64,000 nt of DNA from Inia geoffrensis (Eukaryota; Chordata; Mammalia; Artiodactyla; Iniidae), in NCBI GenBank assembly GCA_036417435.1, contig CM070907.1, positions 61,302,001-61,366,000 of the forward strand, in the 5' to 3' direction. The position numbers and the translations under genes were made by a program. Below are positions 36,525 to 49,545 of this stretch, in pieces. Every line of letters begins with the position of its first letter. The first letter of the stretch is position 1. Under the pieces are notes generated by a model, which saw nothing but the letters and a program-made list of their open reading frames with translations, did no database searches and was not told the origin of the DNA.

Positions 36525-38155
36525 CTTTTTTTTGTTGTTTAGTATAATTTGTTTTTTTAATTCTAAAATACATTAATAATTAATATTGATAGGAAGACTG
36601 ATAGACTGCAATTATTTATTTTACAAGGAGGTTCTGTACATCAGGGAAGCATCTTGAAGTACAGTACAACAGGCTTTTATTTCTTCTTTACATTATGATC
36701 GTGAATTGTTACTTACATGGAAAGAGAACACAAAATCCACTTTATATATATATTTATATAAACACCTGAAAAGACTTGACTCCCAAAGTATCTTGTTTCA
36801 GAAGAACATGAATGAGATGAAAGATGAACTAGATTCCTTGGTGGCACATAGAAAGCAGACAAGTAGCTCGGGAAATCAAATCCTGTTTCAAGCTTGGCAC
36901 ATTAAGGGAAAGGAAGGCGGTGAAAGGGGTTTGAAAAATGTCCTCTGAAGCCACAGAGGATGCTGGCATAAGCCAAATAATTTCCAAACCAACAAGATAG
37001 AAAGGTTAGAAGAAGTTAACACTTAATGTGTGGCCATCTTATATACAAACTTCTAACAAATTTGTAGAATTGCCACTTATATTCCCTCGGTCATATTAAA
37101 TGTTAATGATCTTGAAGGAGATGTGGGCCCAGTGTATCTCCACAGTCATAAAGCACTTGACATTTACTGAGAAATCCAAATACCTCCCTATTCCCCATAT
37201 GGAGGGAAGACACTACCTTTTAAGGTCACTTTAGCTTTGTTTTAACCTGATATTCTGATTGTTCAGCAAAGCTTACATGGCATGAAAGGAGGAAAAGAGA
37301 AAAATCTTCTGAAAGATCACATACAGAAAAACAGGGACTGCAGAGGAAATCAGAAGAAATCTATAAAATAGCCACAACTTTCTGAAGATTAAAGGGAAAA
37401 AGCCACATTCATCAGTTAAGTAGAAACTATTTTTTTCCCTTCCATTTAGAATGTATAGGAATTAGAGGGAAAGAGTAAGGCTGTATGGTTTTCAATAAAA
37501 ATTCAAAGAAAGTGACTGGATCTTCTGTTTTAGGAAATCATATTAATATATATTGCACATAGAAAAAAGGAGTGGGGCCTGAGTCAATGCCCAGGCACCA
37601 ACTGCACTGGCTACATCTTGAAAGAGGAGGGGTGAGTGAAGTGGAAGCTCCCAGAGGGGGTCAGCAGGAAGATCAGTGTTGGTAGTTAAGGCAAAGAGCG
37701 TGGCAGGAGAAGCAAACGGTACTGAGGAAAAGAGAGGAGCAGTGGGTCATGATCTTGCCCCTCCTAACTGCTTCTCCAAAGACCTTTCTCTATCTAGCAC
37801 TCCACATCCACAGGATGTTGCGGTGACCCTGGCTGGAAGTTGGGGAGGGGGGTGCTGACAGCACACAAGTGCTCCCACAGAGTTGCTGCAACTCTGCTTT
37901 ATGGGGGAGAATACATCTCTTGGTTAGAATGATTTAGAGTACATTTGGTACAACAAAAGTACAATAGCCTATACAAGTGAAGCCATGAGTCAGTTTTCTG
38001 CCAAGTCAGCCTCAACGTAAAGGCCTTTTCTTGGTTTTGTTTTTATATATAGAAAATATACATGCTTTCTCATTTTCCCAACTTGGAATCTGGTTGCAGC
38101 TCAGATTGTTTAACAGATAGGAAAAACATATGTTCCCAACATTTCTTCAAGATTT
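36525..38155. other. Intron, possibly including 3'UTR of the PHACTR retrocopy
   Basis: Starts with a T-run at 36526-36533. On the minus strand several AATAAA-like hexamers occur near 36612, 36678 and 38172. Whether the retrocopy 3'UTR extends this far cannot be told from sequence alone. Confidence 0.3.
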
Positions 38156-38159
38156 CTTT

Positions 38160-39187
38160 CTTTTATTTTTACAAATAAACGTCAGAATGACTTGTGCCAA
38201 AAGGAAGAACATGTCAGATCCTGAGCTTCTCTTGGGCTGGACTGCCTGAAGAGGACTGTCCTGCTGTGTTACAAGAGGTATAGTGCAATGCTTTCAGCTG
38301 ACATGCCAGTGTGGTATGAAGGCTTCCCCTGGAGGTGGGGGCCCCTTTTTTCCAGAAGGTTGGGGGCCTCCAGAAGGTTTCCCCCATCACCAACTGGATG
38401 TGATAGTTAGAATTTAACACCTACACAGGTGGGTCTCACAACAGGACAGGGCATGTAAGGCTAATGGTGCAAACTGTGTCTCAGCACAGGCAGTCATCTT
38501 GGGTGAGGGTGAGGTGCAGCCAATAAAACTTGGAACCTGCAAGTCACTCAGAACATTGGTGGCTGGTGAGGGAAGAGCCCTCAGGTATGCTGCGATATTA
38601 AAAGGTTCAAAAGCACTGACAAACAGTGTTCAGTTTTGCCCAAGGCAGCACATGAGAATCCATTCCAGTGAAATGCTACATTCCTAGAAGTGCTGTTCAC
38701 CCCAGAACTATATCCCAGAGGACTCAATTCTGGCTGCGCTGAGAAGTGCTGAAGTTCCCTCCATGTCGCTCTGGAGACTGAATCAGCAAAGCAGCCCTGT
38801 TTTAGGGGGTTGTTTAGATCCTCTCTCAAACTTCAGCATCATGGACAGCGGTTGTGTGTAAAATGTTTGCTCTCCTCATGAACTTCCACCTCTGAGCTTT
38901 TAAATTCATTTAATTCTTTTCTTATGGCGGTCTTGTCAGCAGGGGTCAGTTTGGCCCAAGGTTTGTCAGCTTGCTGGTCATAATCATGAGCCTCTGTTAC
39001 CTCCACATGTTCACTAAACCTCAGAATCTTCCTGGCAAGTAGTTCAGCCACAGTTGGCCTTTGACTGAGCTTTCTCGTGAGCTGACGTTTAATCTCTCAT
39101 TTTTCGGCTTGATGATCAGCTTCATTTTTAGGTTGTAGTATGTTTCATTGTTCTAGTTCTTTTGGTGTTGGTCTTTGACTCAGTCGT
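38160..39187 (-). pseudogene. Processed PHACTR-family pseudogene (PHACTR4-like), 5'-truncated
   Basis: Reading down from about 39187 on the minus strand, the sequence matches the C-terminal RPEL region of phosphatase and actin regulators. An RPEL repeat (LRLSQRPTPKELEQ) is followed by a second RPEL motif ([20 protein letters not shown]), then the PP1-binding tail with [13 protein letters not shown] and [20 protein letters not shown], and TGA at 38839-38841. The last 70 residues from Met at 39051 are open. Two TGA stops upstream replace Arg codons (CGA to TGA, CpG decay) in 'EQ*NIL' and 'EK*EIK'. In functional PHACTR genes this region spans several exons, while here it is continuous, so it is a retrocopy. 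Sequence below 38839 is taken as 3'UTR. PHACTR4 is my best guess; PHACTR2 is possible. No function is expected. Confidence 0.8.
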
Positions 39188-39425
39188 AGTTCTGGAGTCC
39201 AGAAATCGAAAATCAAAGGTGTTAGAAAGGTTGGTTCCTTCTGAAGTTTCAGAGGGAAATTTGTTCCATGCCCCTCTCCTAGATTCTGGTGGTTGCCAGC
39301 AGTCCTTGGCATTCTTTGGCTTGTAGATACATCACTCCAGTCTCTGCCTTAGTCACATAGTGTTCTCTCTGTGTGTGTCTGTGTCTCTCCGTCCAAATTT
39401 CCCTCCTCTTATCTGTTCTGTTACT
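39188..39425. mobile_element. Undetermined ancient repeat
   Basis: 'tagttctggagtccagaaatcg', 'ggttggttccttctgaagttt', 'ttctggtggttgccagcagtcc', 'ctccagtctctgcc' form a block found in many mammalian genomes; I cannot assign its family. It abuts the 5' break of the PHACTR retrocopy. Confidence 0.45.
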
Positions 39426-39429
39426 CCTT

Positions 39430-40170
39430 AATTTTTGTAATGCATCAGTGGCTCTTTACTAAGAAAGCAAATTATCCTTGGCAGTGGGAACATGAATATG
39501 AGGAAATGGAAAGAGGGAATAAGAGTAGACTATCTTGAACCAAAGTACAATTGGGATACTTTTGCTTTTTATAGACTTAGTCAAAGAGTCTACCAGGAAT
39601 CGTATTATAAAGCGCATTAAAGATGTATACTTTATATTTCCTAGGCTTGGTTTTTCCATCCTGAAGTTGCTACTACTTGTGATTCTGAGGATTTAAGATA
39701 TTGTCCTATTTTAGTTTTCTGTGCACTTGATTTCTGGAAATTGATTTTTTCATATTGCTTTCTTTCAGCCTCAATAAATCTAGTTGTAAGCTTGGTAATT
39801 ACAATTTAATTTATTAAATGGATAAGATTGAGGTTACAGTGGGTCTATAAACAAAGAGACCATGTACAGTAAGTTGTTAATCTTGAAAGCCCCCACAAGC
39901 AATAAGTGCTTCCACTTGAATTACATTTAAAACTATTATTGCAGGGTTCAAATCCTTTTAAACACAGAAAGAGAAAATTTCCACAGATATAGAGCTTTCC
40001 CCTTCCCACAAGTGGGTGAAAGCAGAATTTCCATGTTTTAAAATGTGTGGAATAAAAAGAGAACATTTAGAAATTACCTGCTTGTGATTATTATTGTTCG
40101 ATGACAAGCTTTAATTAGAAGACACAGTAAACTAAATTTCACAGAAAGTCAGCTGGAAAGAGCCTTAAAA
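39430..40170. other. Intronic sequence, no feature seen
   Basis: No exon or repeat recognised. Confidence 0.4.
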
Positions 40171-40182
40171 ATAATCTCTCTA

Positions 40183-40488
40183 GGGACTTCCCTGGTGGCT
40201 CAGTGGTTAAGAATCCGCTTGCCAGTGCAGGGGACAGAGATTCCATCCCTGGTCCGGGAAGATCCCACATGCCGCAGAGCAACTGAACCCGTGTAGCAAC
40301 TGAACCCGTGTGCCACAACTACTGAGCCTGCGCGCCTAGAGCCTGTGCTCCACAAAGAGAAGCCACCGCACTGAGAAGCCCGCGCACCACAACAAAGAGT
40401 AGCCCCCTGCTCGCCACAACTAGAGAAAGCCCTCAAGCAGCAAGGAAGACCCAACACAGCCAAAAATAAACAAACAAACAAACAAATA
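40183..40488 (+). mobile_element. CHR-type SINE, long subtype, with internal duplication
   Basis: Sense long subtype from GGGACTTCCCTGGTGGCTCAG to CCAAAAATAAACAAACAAAC. Target duplication aatctctcta at 40173-40182 and 40489-40498. A 17-base unit (agcaactgaacccgtgt) is tandemly duplicated at 40278-40294 and 40295-40311. Confidence 0.95.
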
Positions 40489-40499
40489 AATCTCTCTAA

Positions 40500-42160
40500 C
40501 CATCTTAATTAACAAACAAGGGAATCAATGTTCAGAAAAGTGATGTGGCTTAAAACATGGTCAATAAAGCATTGGCTGCAGAGTCAGGGAAAGGAGAAGA
40601 AAGATGTATTTTTACATTTCAGGATTGGCTTAAATAGGGGGATAAGCAAACAGATGTGGGGGTAAACTAGATGGGAACCCAGAATATGGTGTTAAGTTAG
40701 TAGGTATTTTAAATCTGTCTTGGTTTATATTCTTCTTTTTGTCTCTGTAGAGACAGTTATCTAACATCCTGAAATTTCATATCAAATGGGAGGGTTATCT
40801 AACAAGGATTTGTGTTCACTTTGCAATCCTTGTATACTCAAGAATAGAATTAAGACTCTTTATTTCCATGTATTTGATCTGGATGTTGCTAAAGACAAGT
40901 AAGGAACCAAGAAATGTTCTTGGTTACCAAAATATCTCTAGCACGAGGATTTACTTAGCCTCTTTCTGTACTAAGGAGTGAATGCTTTATGTTACCGGAC
41001 ACCAAGAGATGCCCCAAATAATATTAACTTAATATATAGATGAAATACAAAAAGATCAATATATTTAATTACGGAATGAGAGTTGCTATGGAGATGGGAA
41101 GAGGGATGATACAGTGGGAGAGGCATGATGTATAATTACCTTTGTAAATATTTTTAATCCCTTTGATATGAGCTTGGGATGTTGTATTCCCAGAATAGAT
41201 AATGAGGTCAAGAGAGTTTTCTAAGAGTCAGAAAATGGTACCTCCCTTTGTAGTCATTACATTTTTCTAGGTCCAAAATGGGGTGTGGGCATGGAGAGAG
41301 GGATGCAGCATCATTCATCATTAAGGTATCTGGAAGGAACCTCCCAATGAATCTGTGCACTCTATTTGCAGGAATCATCCTTTTGGTCATATTTTATAGT
41401 GCTATGTGTTAGATGGAGGCTGAGGAGAAAACAAAAGCAACTAGGAGAAGGCTAGGAAAAGGAAGCACTGAGGAGATATCCTGGGAAATTTCTAGTTGCA
41501 GGAGGTGGCAGTATCTGCTGGAGGAGGTGTGTGTATGTGAGAGAGAGAGTTGTAGAGAAAGACATGGCTAAGCAGTACAAATTCTAGAGTCATATGAAGT
41601 TTTATTTGTTTCCTTCCTAATATTTTGGTAAAAATTAGAATATACCAGCTAGGTTAATTAAAACAGATTTAATGCAACATATTTGGAGAAATCTAATATG
41701 TGGCAATACAGAACTGAGGATGAACTGAATGATGATGGATGGATGAATAAAGGGTTCTACAGGAAGAATTTAGGATGAGGAAGAGGAAAATCATAATATA
41801 TTTGAACTGTTTATTGAACTATCAATATATCCAGATTGGTAGGTTTTTTTAAATTAACAATAATTGTTTATACTTTCAGAGCTCTCATATATATCATTTA
41901 ACTCTGATACATGAACGACAGCAATTAACAACAGTAAGCTAGAAAGGAAAGTGAAGTGTCCATGAGAAGGCTCTGAGATGCCATGAGAATTTCTTTTTAA
42001 CTCCTTAATGTCCTTTTGATCAGAACAATATTATTGGATGATTCCTTGGGCTATTTAAGCCATCTGCTCTCATGAGCTATTATAGCGAATTAAAAGGATT
42101 AAGAAATTTATTAGCCACTCAACTTCAGTAGCTATGACAGCTTTTAAGATATTGAACTGC
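40500..42160. other. Intronic sequence, no supported feature
   Basis: Unique-looking. A (GT)(GA)-rich short patch lies at about 41528-41550. Confidence 0.4.
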
Positions 42161-42164
42161 TTTC

Positions 42165-42290
42165 CTATCTAGAGGCTGACTGAGCTTCAGCTCCCCAACC
42201 TGTGAAATGAAGAAGTTGGACAAGATGGTATTGAAAGGATTCCTCCAACTCTCAATTCCTATTTCTCAATGATTCTGGTTAAACCACACA
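42165..42290 (+). mobile_element. MIR SINE, short fragment
   Basis: 'gactgagcttcagctccccaacctgtgaaatg' resembles the MIR core in sense. Confidence 0.5.
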
Positions 42291-42429
42291 GAATGCATCA
42301 AGTTAACTAGATTGTTCATTCACTTCTTCTTAAATCATGCAAAAACAATGCAAAGAAAAAGGATGTTATGTTCGTGACAAAACTTTCAAGTAATGGAATT
42401 TATGCTTCTATACCACCTGAGGTCAGGGG

Positions 42430-42625
42430 TCATGTTTTTTATCTAGAATTTAATAACTGAAGGGTTATTCTGATAATACCTTACCCATTCTAACCTTTTC
42501 TTTTTGTAGGTAAGAAAACTGAGACACATAAAGATGAATAACGACCACAAGGTCACACAGCTAGAGTTAGAGTTGGCATTAAAAGACTGGTCTCGACGAA
42601 GTCCAGAGTCCTGCACAGTACTTTC
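42430..42625 (-). mobile_element. MIR SINE
   Basis: Antisense MIR: 'taagaaaactgagacacata', 'aaggtcacacagctagagtt'. Confidence 0.75.
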
Positions 42626-43231
42626 CACTCCAGTGCTCATCTTAAATGTTTCTTGATGATGCTGATGCAATTTCCGATCAAGACCCACAGCTGGACTTTA
42701 TGAATCTTGCCTGGGCATTTAAGACGCAGTTATTTGTACTGAGAAAATATTTCAACATGCCACATCTGCTCATTTGTATGCATAAATCTATGTAGACATT
42801 GATTTAAAAAAAGAAATATAGCTTGCATTGCAAGTAGGTTTCTTGGATGTTGTAAATACTCTCCTTTCCGAGAACTTTCAGAAGGTGTCAATATTCTTCC
42901 AAGGTTAAGTTGCATATTAATTTCAAGCTTTCATTGTATCTTTTACTCTATAGAGAAATGCACCTTGGTCTCCAGCTCTGGTTTAAGCTCGATAACTTAA
43001 TTCAGAGTGGTTACTCTGAAGATCAGAGTTTCACTTCACGCTAAAAAGAATATATACTCTTTCCCCCCTGAATTAGCTACACAATTTAAAAGAAGTAAAA
43101 AAGATTATTTAAATTAATTTCTGCTTTAAAATATAGTAAGTTACTCAAATAAAATTTATAGTGATGGCTGAATGACTTTTTTTGATTCACAGAGCCGTCC
43201 ATTAGGATGGGGTTCAACCTTACTTCATCCC
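42626..43231. other. Intronic sequence, no feature seen
   Basis: No exon or repeat recognised. Confidence 0.4.
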
Positions 43232-43239
43232 AACTCACT

Positions 43240-43694
43240 GCTTCTTTTTTTTACATCTTTATTGGAGTATAATTGCTTTACAATGGTGTGATGTTTTCTG
43301 CTTTATAACAGTGAATCAGTTATACATATACATATGTTCCCATATCTCTTCCCTCTTGCATCTCCCTCCCTCCCACCCTCCCTGTCCCACCCCTCTAGGT
43401 GGTCACAAAGCACCGAGCTGATCTCCCTGTGCTATGCGACTGCTTCCCACTAGTTATCTATTTTACATTTTGTATCGTATATATGTCCATGCCACTCTCT
43501 CGCTTTGTCACAGCTTACCCTTCCTCCTCCCCATATCCTCAAGTCCATTCTCTAGTAGGTCTGTGTCTTTATTCCTGTCTTACCCTTAGGTTCTTCATGA
43601 CATTTTTTTTCTTAAGTTCCATATATATGTGTTAGCATACGGTATTTGTCTTTCTCTTTCTGACATCACTCTGTATGACAGACTCTAGGTTCTT
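43240..43694 (-). mobile_element. L1 3'UTR fragment, antisense
   Basis: 'ctttattggagtataattgc', 'ggtggtcacaaagcaccgag', '..tgttagcatacggtatttg'. Short, imperfect target duplication aactcact at 43232-43239 and 43695-43702. Contains only 3'UTR and the very end of ORF2. Confidence 0.93.
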
Positions 43695-44042
43695 TAACTC
43701 ACTTGCAGGAGAGGCCATAATGAAAGAGAATGAAGCCTGAATAGGTTCACTGTGTCACTAGCTGAGGAGTTCTAGCAAGATTTATGAATTAGCTTGATAA
43801 TCTGTATTTAGAGGGGAGGGATAGGCAAAGTAGAGGTGAATGACACGTGAACTTCTTAGACACCCTGCAGCTTGATCTGCTCCTAGTAAAACCACTGAGC
43901 TATGACCAACCATTGAGTGACACATGTCCGAAATCAAACCTTGTGATATAGCCTCATGTGACTTTGCCCAGTACTCCAGGTAGAGGGAGTCCCACCCCAT
44001 AGTGTCAAATGGCAATTTTTGCAGCATCTCTAAGTATTCTAG

Positions 44043-44211
44043 AGCAGTGCTTCTCAAACTTTAATGTACATACAAATACCCTGTGGATCTCGATAAAATG
44101 CACATTCTGATTTAGTTAGCCTGGGTTGGGGTTCAAGGTTGTGCCTTTCTAACAAGCTCTCAGTTGCTATCTATGCTGCTGGTTCACTGACCACCCTTGG
44201 CAGACCAAGAC
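44043..44211 (+). mobile_element. MER5-like hAT DNA transposon fragment
   Basis: Left end 'cagtgcttctcaaactttaatg' and right end '..tggttcactgaccacccttgg' match the non-autonomous MER5/Charlie pattern, with 'cattctgatttagttagcctgggttgggg' between. Confidence 0.75.
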
Positions 44212-44214
44212 TCT

Positions 44215-44490
44215 AGAATAAGTCATCTCTTCCCCCAGTTTCCTACATGGCTCATTCCACCACTTCTTTGAAGTCTCTGCTGAAATATCACCTTATTAGC
44301 AAGACCTTCCCTACCCACCGTATATTTCTCTGTCACTATCACCTTTATTCTTCTTCTTATCTATTTATACTACTTATCACCATTTGACAAATTTTATATC
44401 TATTTGAGAGGGGCTCTTTGGTTTGCTGCTTTATCATTTTCCTAGAATGTTGACTGAGGCATAGTAAACGTTCAGCAAAAAAACTATTAA
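44215..44490 (+). mobile_element. L2 LINE 3' end
   Basis: Sense L2: 'ttctttgaagtctctgctgaaatatcacc', 'gcaagaccttccctacccacc', '..actgaggcatagtaaacgttcagc'. Confidence 0.75.
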
Positions 44491-44494
44491 TTGA

Positions 44495-45290
44495 ATGAAC
44501 ATGGCCACTCTGCCACAATTCCATTCCATAAACCAGACCACACTTATGAGTCACCAGGCAGTAATCAACTCTGCCCTTTGGGATTTTCCATTAGGAACTC
44601 AAGTATTCTTTTAAAGAATAAAAGGTGGAGGAAATCAGGCCCCTCCACGGTCTACTCAAGTCCCTGCTTGCTGATGGGGACCAACATCGACTTTCTCCTT
44701 CCTACTTGCAGGCCCTTCTGAAGCCCTTGCAATGTCCCCAGCAGTGCCCTGAGTAGCCAGATTAAAGGCCAGGGGATATTGGTGGCTTTCATGGGGACAG
44801 CTTGGCAATTAATTGTCTCCATTTTATGCTCTATCCAACAACTTATACTGTTCATTTGATTCTCCTGGTGAATATCTGATGGTTTGTTATTTCAACCTCA
44901 GGCAGTAACCTCACACTAAATATAGGTGCTATTGTATTAGTGAGAAGGCAACAAATGCTGTAAAGATTTGCCCCAATCTGACCCAGGGGAATGCTGTGTT
45001 AGACTCTTTTTGACAAATGTATAATTAGGTTGTAATCAATGCCTTTTTTATTCATCAAAGATGTTAAAGTTGAGTTACAGAGCTTTAAAAAATGAAATGT
45101 GAGACCTTTAATAGTCTCTTCTTTGTTCTATATTACAGAGCAAGAGCTGTAGATTTTCTGCAATGCAGGAGAAAGGGAGTTTACCTATTAGGGTTGCTAA
45201 AGGTTTTGTAACAACAACAGCAAAAAAGGCACCACCTAAAAAGAGCATCAACACCAAATGTCCAATATAGGGATTCATTCACCATTTGTG
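44495..45290. other. Intronic sequence, no feature seen
   Basis: No exon or repeat recognised. Confidence 0.4.
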
Positions 45291-45309
45291 CATCTAATAT
45301 CAAAACGCC

Positions 45310-45870
45310 AGGGCACTCATTTAATATTCACTCAGCAAATATTTCTTAAACATCTACTATTAATATTTGCCAACACACTAGAGACATTATATTGCACTTC
45401 TAAAACAAGGGGAGACACATTTGATAACTCTTTAATAAAGCATAGTCAAATTCATATTAAGCACATTAACATGGGAGATAAAATGAGTGGTAGAAGGGTC
45501 CTTGCCCTCTAGAAGCTTACTTAAGTGGAGGAATGTGCAAATCAAGACAAGGGACACACCAGGTGTCTGAATATAGGTCTAGGGAGCTCAGAGAAAGAAT
45601 CAATCAACATTGATTCAGCAGATTAAAGATGACTTTGTAGTGGAATTGGCATCTGAGGGCCTTCAAGATGAGCAGGAATACTACTGGTGGAAAGGGAGAA
45701 AAGGGAATTCCAGGCAGAGGAACCCACATAAGCAAAGGCCCAGAAACATGGCAGCTCAGGACGAAGGGCAGGGGCAGGGAGCAGTCCTGTGAAGCAGAGC
45801 CACAGTGAAAAAGGATGATGCTGGTGGATGGTGGTAGCGGGAGGGGGCATGGGGGTTGGCTGGGACCATG
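45310..45870 (-). mobile_element. L2 LINE fragment, antisense
   Basis: 'cactcagcaaatatttcttaaac', 'gccttcaagatgagcaggaa', 'ggaattccaggcagaggaac', 'aagcaaaggcccagaaacatgg': the antisense L2 3' region. Confidence 0.75.
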
Positions 45871-45874
45871 CTGT

Positions 45875-48390
45875 GAAAAGCAAGGGGTTTGTGTACAGGC
45901 ATCTTGGGGTGATATCTTCTAGAATGGTAATTCTGAAAGCAATGAGGAAGATGACTGGGAGGGGTAAGGAAATGGGTATATATATGTGTGTGTGTGTAGC
46001 GGAGGTGGGTGGGCATTATGTTTCCTTTTTTCCAAGTAATGTTGGAGTAATTTCACTAATTGAATATAGGTAATTGAAATTTTTACAAGAATTAATTTCT
46101 CATATTGCTTAAGTAGAATTTATTCTGAAGTATCAGGTACATGGTCCTTTTTTTAAAAAAAGAGAGAAAATAACGTTATTATTTTCTTTCTATTACTAAT
46201 GTAATACATGTTAACTCCAAAGTAAGCGTGTGACGCACATTGGATAAAAAATGATGGTAAAAATGAATCACAATCACACCAGGAGAAAGAAACATTTGTT
46301 TGTATGTGACCCTAAATTTGGCTTCATTCTGCCACCTAGAACTAGGCATTGCATAAGACTGATGATGGATAGAGTAATTCAGACAACTGGGGCCAAGTTC
46401 ATTTTAGGCAGAAATGAGTATAACAACTTTGGCCTTACCCTGTGCAATGAAACTTCCCAAGGAAGACATTTATTGTTATATTATGATAATTATAAATTAT
46501 TTACCATTATTTCAAAAAATGTGCTAAGTACTATGAAAAATACAGTTGGAAATGGTTTTATATTTTACAATATACACTTATTTACCACTTATTTTCTGCT
46601 TTGAAGCAAAAATGAAAAAGTGCAAGTAGTAAAAATGAATCCCTTCAACCTTCAATTACTGTCAAGTGGAAAATCAAGTACTGAAGAATGGTAAACTTTT
46701 CTTCATTAGTTCAACAACTTTTTAAGAAATACCAGTTATATGTACAACACTGAAGATAAATTTATCAGTGAACAAAACATAGGTTTTGGTGTCTGCACGT
46801 TTGGAACTCACGATCTTACGTAGCTTATCAAGGTATTCTTTCTCCCTGCTCTCTGGAATAGAATTCTCACCCATTTTTCAAAGTCTGGTTGCATTTTCCC
46901 ATTTCCATGAAGTACTCTTGTACTGCTCTGGCTCCTGCAGGTTTATTCCTTCTCTGACATTCCATAATTCTTAGAGATGGTGCCAATATCATACAATTTT
47001 GGTTATATGACATCAGGAACTGATCTCTATTAAATTTATCTAAGTCTTTTTTCATGAAGGAGATAAAAAATTCCTTAAAGACAAAGACCTGGGATAGGGG
47101 TAAAAGTGGAATTTTCTGAATATCTAGTAATATTGAGCAAGGCATCTAGAATATTCATGATAAAAGTATTTGAATGTAAGTGAAAAACATTTTTGCAGAA
47201 AGCCTGGTTCTTGACCATGTTACAGGAGATGTCAATAAAATTTATCTTACCATGAATACCTCATAATACTGGTGCAAATTAAGGGGACTCGGTGAGAATT
47301 TCCTCATGGAATCTTATGGTATACTCTTCTGTTAACTTGTTATTTTAAAGGCAAATTGATCATTATTTCTTAAGTATGTCATATAATTTACATGTCCCTA
47401 AATGACCTAAACAACAATCCAATCAGTTTTCCATTTCAAACAATAGTTAAATTAAGCTATATTAAGCTAAATTAAGTTAAATTAAGAATAGTTAAATTCT
47501 TCTCCCTTTGCAAAGGGAGAAGAACGATTGCTTGATGTTGCATTACCACATTTCCAACTGATTTAAAGCCATGACAAATTAGAATGCAGTTAGGCTATTA
47601 AAATAGGGAAGTCATTCCGTGAGTCTGATTTGTACTTTGGCATTTTGAAATACTAAGCTTGTTGTTGTTATTTGCAGGTATCTTTAGAAGCACTTTAAAC
47701 ATCAATTTATTTGACTTATAAGGCATGCTTTGAACAGGCATCTTGATAAAGTACAGCATAGTATCCAAAGTGAGTATATTGCTTAAAGGAAACAAAGCTG
47801 TAAGGAAGCTTAAGATGAAGATTTATGCTGATAGAACTAGGACATGCTTGTCTTTTATTGTAACTTTCAAAGCTTGTAATCATTCCGTTCAAGGTTATTT
47901 GAATGACTGTCTTCACTATCAAGAGCTTCTAATTGGTGTAACTATGGTTCTGACCATCTTATCAGTCTCCAGAATTGTTTGAGATGAAAGTTTTCAGAAA
48001 TGGGAAAACAGTCAGCGATATTTATGCCTTGCATCAGATTATGGTGTAGGGCATAGAGTTTGAGACCCAAAGATAACAGCTCTCAATAAAATGGAAGAAT
48101 CCCATGAACAAGTTCTTACTCTATATGTAGTAGAATTTGTTCATCAAATTGTGTTAACCCAGATCTTTTTCATTTTCTGTTTTACATTGGGTACTTTGGA
48201 GCTGTTTATTCCTATTAGAAGACATATCTACTAATTTTTAAGAAGTAGGAAGACTTGTCAAAACTGTCTGGGAAGAGCATGTTTCCTTGGTGCTGTCATC
48301 GTCCATCTTTTCTTTGACAAACACAAATCCCCTCTTCCCAGATGGCTCTCTGGCCATATCTGGGCTAGGCCAATAGAAGAAAGCAATTAA
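45875..48390. other. AT-rich intron, no supported feature
   Basis: Contains a short TATATG/TG patch at about 45975-45998, a small antisense L2 tail at about 46705-46815, and an imperfect ATTAAG-type tandem at 47455-47500. A 117-codon plus-strand open frame at 46251-46604 has no recognisable similarity and lies in AT-rich sequence. Confidence 0.4.
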
Positions 48391-48393
48391 TAC

Positions 48394-49545
48394 TTTTTTT
48401 TTTTTTTTTTTTGGTATAACTTAATTGCAAATTCTAATTCGAAAGTCAGGCACATTGAGAGTGACATACCAAAACACATAATGGCAGAATGTTTTCTTTA
48501 TTCTCTCGTAAAACATGTGGTTGGCCACCATTAATGGTAAAACCTAAGATGTCACAGGAAAGACGCAAACCTCAATCTTCCAAACATCAATAGACCAACT
48601 GATGCTAAGAAAGAATCATTTGAAAAGGCCAAAGAAGCTCTTTATGCATGTGGATGCACAAAGGCTCTTCCTTGAAGGTCCCTGTACTTTCATACTCATC
48701 TGTTAAATTCTCCGCTCTGCTACCCATGTAGACCAAAAACAATCAACTACATTTCTTGAAGACAGAACCATATTCCTCTTTTTTCTTTTTTTGTAAAGTC
48801 TAGTCTACAGTGATATACATAACTACATTTCTTTAACAAAAGAGCAATTTATATATATACATTTGCTAAGAACTCAATTCCACAGTAGGTAACATCCCAG
48901 TTGTCTCACTTATCCTCATTCTGATCACAGAAACAGATGTTGAAACCAATCAAAAAGCAGGTTTGGCTAATCTAATTTAGAATAACTCTTCAAATCTCAA
49001 TTGGCTAATTCAACTTATGACATCTCACCAAGTCTCAGGGTTTACAGTGATGTATTCCAAACAATGGATAGTGTGGCAGAAGAGACAAAAATAAAATAAA
49101 ATAAAAATTCCACATCAAGGACATCCAAAAACCACGTTAGTGTTAGTAAGAGTAAGTCAATGCCATAAGGAGAGACTATGGTCTACTGATCATGGTCTAT
49201 TTCTGTACATGAGATCTCTCCCCCTTGCTTCCTAAATCTTAATTGCTTTTATAGTATCCATTGCTGAGGAAAGGTGTATACCAGGCAAGAATATAAATGA
49301 AATCAAGCTGATGCTACTTGTTATTTGTTTAAATTCATATTTTCAAACAGGTCTTTCTAACTATTGGATGTTTTCCTTGGAATTAAGGGTAACAAAGTCT
49401 CATGTTCTTTGGACATAAACCACAAATTTTTCACCATGGATTGTTTTAAAAAATCTTGTTGGTGGTGACTGGTTAATACCGGTGATCAGAAATGCAGGCA
49501 CCCATTCACACAGAAACACATCAGAACATTGTAAGTTTGAGTTCT
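48394..49545 (-). other. Intron segment ending in a poly(A)-like run (possible retro-insert or alternative 3' end)
   Basis: On the minus strand this begins at the DLG2 donor and ends in 19 consecutive A (plus-strand T-run 48394-48412). An AATAAA hexamer is at 48497-48502, about 85 bases before the run. A 7-base match, ttaatac, occurs at 48387-48393 and 49473-49479. I see no coding frame. Confidence 0.3.

Noticed and set aside
46251..46604. 117-codon plus-strand ORF
   Set aside because: AT-rich, no similarity I can recognise, opposite strand to DLG2; likely chance.
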